Source of the DNA: Rotaria sp. Silwood1
Lineage: Eukaryota; Rotifera; Eurotatoria; Philodinida; Philodinidae
Direction: 5' to 3'
Assembly (NCBI GenBank): GCA_905250075.1
Contig: CAJNOP010000059.1
Coordinates: 687,795 to 751,794, forward strand
DNA: 64,000 nucleotides
Shown: in pieces, positions 60,562-64,000 of the stretch
How the letters are laid out: the number at the start of each line of letters is the position of its first letter
Numbering within the stretch: the stretch's first letter is position 1
Notes under the pieces: model-generated
The model's database searches: none
What the model was told of the DNA's origin: nothing
Seen by the model: only the letters and a program-made list of their open reading frames with translations
Made by a program: the position numbers and the translations under genes

Positions 60562-61637
60562 ACGATGGCTCTGGTAATCTTATAACAAAGTTATTATAAT
60601 TCTATAAATATGAATTGATCTGCATATCAAATATCTATTTATCATTTTTAAATGAATTTGCTTTTAACTGATAGACTACTCAAAGCTAAGAAGTTGATTA
60701 CACACGTTTTCTTCCAGCAATTGTATGAGTATACCTAGAGATATCCTTATGACTACCGGTTTTTTTGAATAAAACAGTATCCTCGATAAATTACTATAAT
60801 AATAAAAACAAATATCAGCATAAGTTGTGCAAATTAATATTTTATTTTTGATTAAAAATCTATTCAAATTTAATAGAGCTCCATATGGCAAGGAGGTCTT
60901 TGATGATTATTAAATATTCAGAAACGACAAGTGTAACTCTTCAATGAAAATAAAACCATATACAGAGAAAGAAATATAATTATTAGTTCTTTCGTGTTTA
61001 ATTAATTTTTTTCATCAAAAAATAACAAATAATGAAAAATTTCAAGCATGCTTGTCGAAAATAAATTTATATTTTTTATCGAAAAAGAAAAAGATTTAGT
61101 TACAACGAAGGGTTGAAGCCTATTCGATCCATTATTGCATGATATAAAGTACATAGCAGTTATTACTTCACTAGAAAAGAAAAAAATTGAATTATAAATT
61201 ACTCATTGTTGCTTATCTTCGTGTGTTACTAATTAAGCTTAGTTTTTTTTCTTGCCTTTGCATATTATCTTCATGTTTAAACATAGAAAAAGAAGTATAC
61301 TTGCGTATTTACTATCGATGAGTAAGATCTGCAGGATTGTTTAAGATAACCATGCCTCGACTTCTCTGTTCCTTCATTATTTGAAGCCCTATTCTTATCA
61401 TCATCGACGATTTCGTTCTCTGTTTTGAATATCGCGAATAAAAAAAAATGACGAATAAGACGTCTTTATTCCTTTTTGTTCTTAGTATGATGTTGACTGA
61501 GTGATATTTATTGGTTAATCATAATTATTTTTTATTTTACTTTGTTTATATAATTGTTTTCTTTACAAATATAAAGTTGAAGTCGTATTTTGAGTGTGCA
61601 ATAAATTAATCTAATAACTATAATTATTAAAAACAGT
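60562..61637. other. Intergenic spacer, doublecortin to alpha-arrestin
   Basis: AT-rich; no coding exon recognised. Includes the arrestin 5' flank. Confidence 0.5.
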
Positions 61638-62768
61638 ATGGGTGCAAATGGAAGTAGTGAGATTCAATTAACGTTTAATCGTCCAAATTTATTTTATTTT
61701 GCTGGTGAACAAATATCAGGCAATATTTCATTTCAAAATACACAAGACAAACTAATGTTAGATGCAGTTTTTCTTGAATGTGTTGGTGAACTAGGATATA
61801 CAACACGAGAACATCGTCATTACCATGATAAAGATGGACAAAAACGAACCGAATATTATACAAAATATCATCAAATACCATTTCTAAATTTTCGTATTGC
61901 TGTTGCACAACCACAATATGGTCAAGTAAAAAATCTAAATAAATAATAAATAATTTATTAAAAAGATTTTCTTTGTACAAAATTTTAGCGTGAAATAACT
62001 CTTTATCGTGGTCAACATTCATGGCCATTTGAATTTATTTTACCCTCGAATTTACCTCCATCATTAATTCCATCGACAATTTCATATCCTTATGTTAAAT
62101 ATTATACACGTATTGTTCTTGATAAGCCATGGTACAAACCAAATGCTAAACAAATTTTTCCCTTAACCATTTTTCCTCATGTTAATCTTCTTCATATACC
62201 AGGTGGACAACAACATGTAGTTTTTTCAAATGAAAATCGAAAGAAAATTCGAATAGAAGGTTTTTTAATTCGAGGTGGCGTTGTGCCTGGTGAAAAACTT
62301 TCCATTCATATTAATCTTCAAAACCCTAATCGATCAGAAATCAAAAGAATTGAAGCAACATTAATTCAACATCGACAAGTCGCTCAAAGTTGTCATGCAG
62401 AAGTTATATTTCGACTAGATTTACCAGATGTACGTGGTTTTAATGATACAGAATTACGAAGAACTTTTGATCTTATTGTGCCTGCTGTACACTTATCTCC
62501 TACGTACACGTATATGGCAACATCTTTTACTGTAACATTAGGAGTTTCAATTCACTATGAACTGATACTAGATGTCAAAGCACGTGGATTATTTACTGAT
62601 TTCAAAATAAGTGTGCCAGTCGTTGTTGGTACTGAACCAATAGCAGTTGAACACCAACAACAACAAATGAACCATCCAATCGAAATGCCTACAGCTAGTG
62701 CTCCAGCATTCGAATATGATGAGCCACCACCAAGTTATGATGTAGTAGTTGCAAATCAGAAAATGTAA
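61638..62768 (+). CDS. Alpha-arrestin (arrestin-domain-containing protein, ARRDC-like)
   Basis: Two exons, 61638-61925 and 61989-62768, in frame, 355 aa. The N-terminal arrestin sandwich starts IQLTFNRPNLFYFAGEQISG and includes HSWPFEFILPSNLPPSL and YVKYYTRIVLDKPW, both typical of alpha-arrestins. The C-terminal sandwich begins near IRIEGFLIRGGVVPGEKLSI (the GGxVPGE word is highly conserved) and ends YELILDVKARGLFTDFKISVPVVVGT. The tail EYDEPPPSYD contains one PPxY motif, the docking site for NEDD4-family WW domains; vertebrate ARRDC1-4 have two or more. Role in family: adaptor linking ubiquitin ligases to membrane cargo for endocytic sorting. The N-terminal MGANGSS could be N-myristoylated (Gly-2, Ser-6), which is inference. 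Confidence 0.92.
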
Positions 62769-63140
62769 AAATTTAAAACTATCTGCTTAGTTTTTGCCTT
62801 TTAAAAGTATTGTTTTTATTAATTTTTTATAAATTATCTTGTATAAAACAGAAAACAATAATTAAAATGAATCGTTTCGAATAACATCATTGTATTTTAA
62901 AGCAACGTGACAATATATAGAGAGTTCCATGCATAAGTTAAACAATTATTATGACGAACATCTTTCAGATTAAGTGTTAGCCATTCAATCATCTACTTAG
63001 CTATTTTCGACTATCTTGATTTATGGTACATCTTATTCTCATCATACGTATTTTAATCTTTTTTTGTATGATACAGAGATGAATGAAGAAGCATATTATT
63101 GTTTTATTGTGATTTCTAAAATAAAACGCACCAAGTAACG
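62769..63140. other. Intergenic, arrestin 3' flank
   Basis: No feature recognised beyond AT-rich spacer. Confidence 0.45.
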
Positions 63141-63284
63141 ATGTCACCATGGATTTATTTTTCTTTTCTCGTCTGGATTGGCTGTACTCAAGGTGAACTA
63201 AATAATGAATCACTTACTAATACTTGGTATCCAACACAGATAAATAACAACGTCAATTCACCGCTTTCTTACTGCTTATAGAAC
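63141..63284 (+). CDS. Possible first exon or short secreted peptide
   Basis: ATG 63141 opens a 47-codon frame with a signal-peptide-like start (MSPWIYFSFLVWIGCTQG) and a polar remainder ending in TAG. A GTGAAC after CTCAAG could act as a donor, making this exon 1 of a gene continuing past the window. No family recognised; could also be chance. Confidence 0.25.
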
Positions 63285-64000
63285 ATGAAACAAAAAAGTT
63301 ACAGAAAAAATTATGTTAATTAAACAAAACATTAATAAATAGACTATGAAATCATTAATATATTCACTTTAATGTTGACTCACAACTGTACATGCATAAC
63401 ATTATGTCGAGTGATCGATGTTAGTCAACACATTCATACTTTGATCAAATATGAAGAAAAAATATCGCTTCAATTAAGGAGCCATTCAGAGAATTTCACT
63501 CGATTAAAAGCAAACGAAGTCAATTCAACAAAAATCATAACTTAGAACATGCTGAATTTAAGATGAAACTTACTGTATGCATTGTTAATGATTATCAACG
63601 TTAAGCGAATGTAGTTGAATATGACGTAGCAGGGGTACAGATAGCGTTCGATAGGTCTAAGATATGTGGTTGAAGACAAAGTAAGAAACGCTTTCTTGGT
63701 TTATGTGGTTTGTACGATAAAAGTCGTTTGCATAATACTCATGAACGTTCGATTCTTGCCACGCATAAGTTATATTCAGCATAAAAACGTCTTAAATTAC
63801 AAAAACAAGTTTTAATGAGCTAAGATTTTGGAGATAACAGCTGAAGCAAAATTTAAAGTTGTTACTTCTCAAATAAACATTGTTAAATCTAATCTTTATA
63901 AAAAGCAAGCTTCATTCAAATATATGGCATTAGTTGAGAAAAGACGTAAGGTCGTTCAAAACTGTCTACAAAATGGTTTAGGTTCATGAATTGTATTCAA
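63285..64000. other. Right edge, nothing recognised
   Basis: No exon, RNA gene or repeat structure identified. The edge may cut a gene or its flank. Confidence 0.4.

Overview
The window is an animal nuclear genome fragment. It is strongly AT-rich by eye. Its genes are split by many short GT-AG introns, often about 47 to 65 bp, and exons carry CAA, AAT and TCA simple repeats. The animal gene set, the tiny introns, an F-box/LRR gene and many small decayed DNA transposons suggest a bdelloid rotifer such as Rotaria or Adineta. The lineage is inference; no search was run. Exon joins below were made by hand, and almost every chain closes in frame.

Layout. 1-956 (+): 3' part of an Aurora-like kinase, cut by the window edge. 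1484-4284: a dead pogo/Tigger-type transposon with long inverted termini around a broken transposase (-). 5238-8684 (-): a three-Ig, single-pass receptor without kinase, FGFRL1-like. 8.7-14.2 kb: gene desert with a hAT-type MITE. 14178-15716 (-): Qa-SNARE syntaxin, divergent from 16168-17278 (+) SMNDC1/SPF30, which is followed 220 bp later by 17499-20217 (+) DLAT, the pyruvate dehydrogenase E2. 22756-25492 (-): unrecognised 628-aa protein. 27823-29737 (+): SLC35G/EamA-type transporter. 31121-34415 (-): splicing factor RED/IK, divergent from 34866-36352 (+) TOLLIP. 36571-38876 (+): unrecognised Ser/Asn-rich protein with a DxDxDG loop. 39436-40634 (+): F-box/LRR-like protein.

40.6-49.5 kb is a repeat-rich desert. 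It holds a nested foldback structure with two 93-bp MITE copies, a CCGGCCGG-rich element and two gene relics. 49497-52436 (+): YEATS/AF9-ENL-type chromatin reader. 52.4-56.6 kb: desert. 56639-60281 (+): doublecortin-domain protein with an IQ motif and two possible last exons. 61638-62768 (+): alpha-arrestin. The right edge holds only a short signal-peptide-like ORF.

Most genes are housekeeping or signalling genes with no shared pathway; SMNDC1 and RED are both spliceosomal. The accessory content is transposon-derived. Three small elements (200 bp class) and two 93-bp elements have perfect 8-bp target-site duplications. I see no rRNA, tRNA or CRISPR array. No clearly novel multi-gene system stands out. 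The most unusual items are the nested foldback/MITE structure, the syntaxin with His at the ionic layer, the Aurora-like kinase lacking the usual activation threonine, and the two unrecognised proteins.
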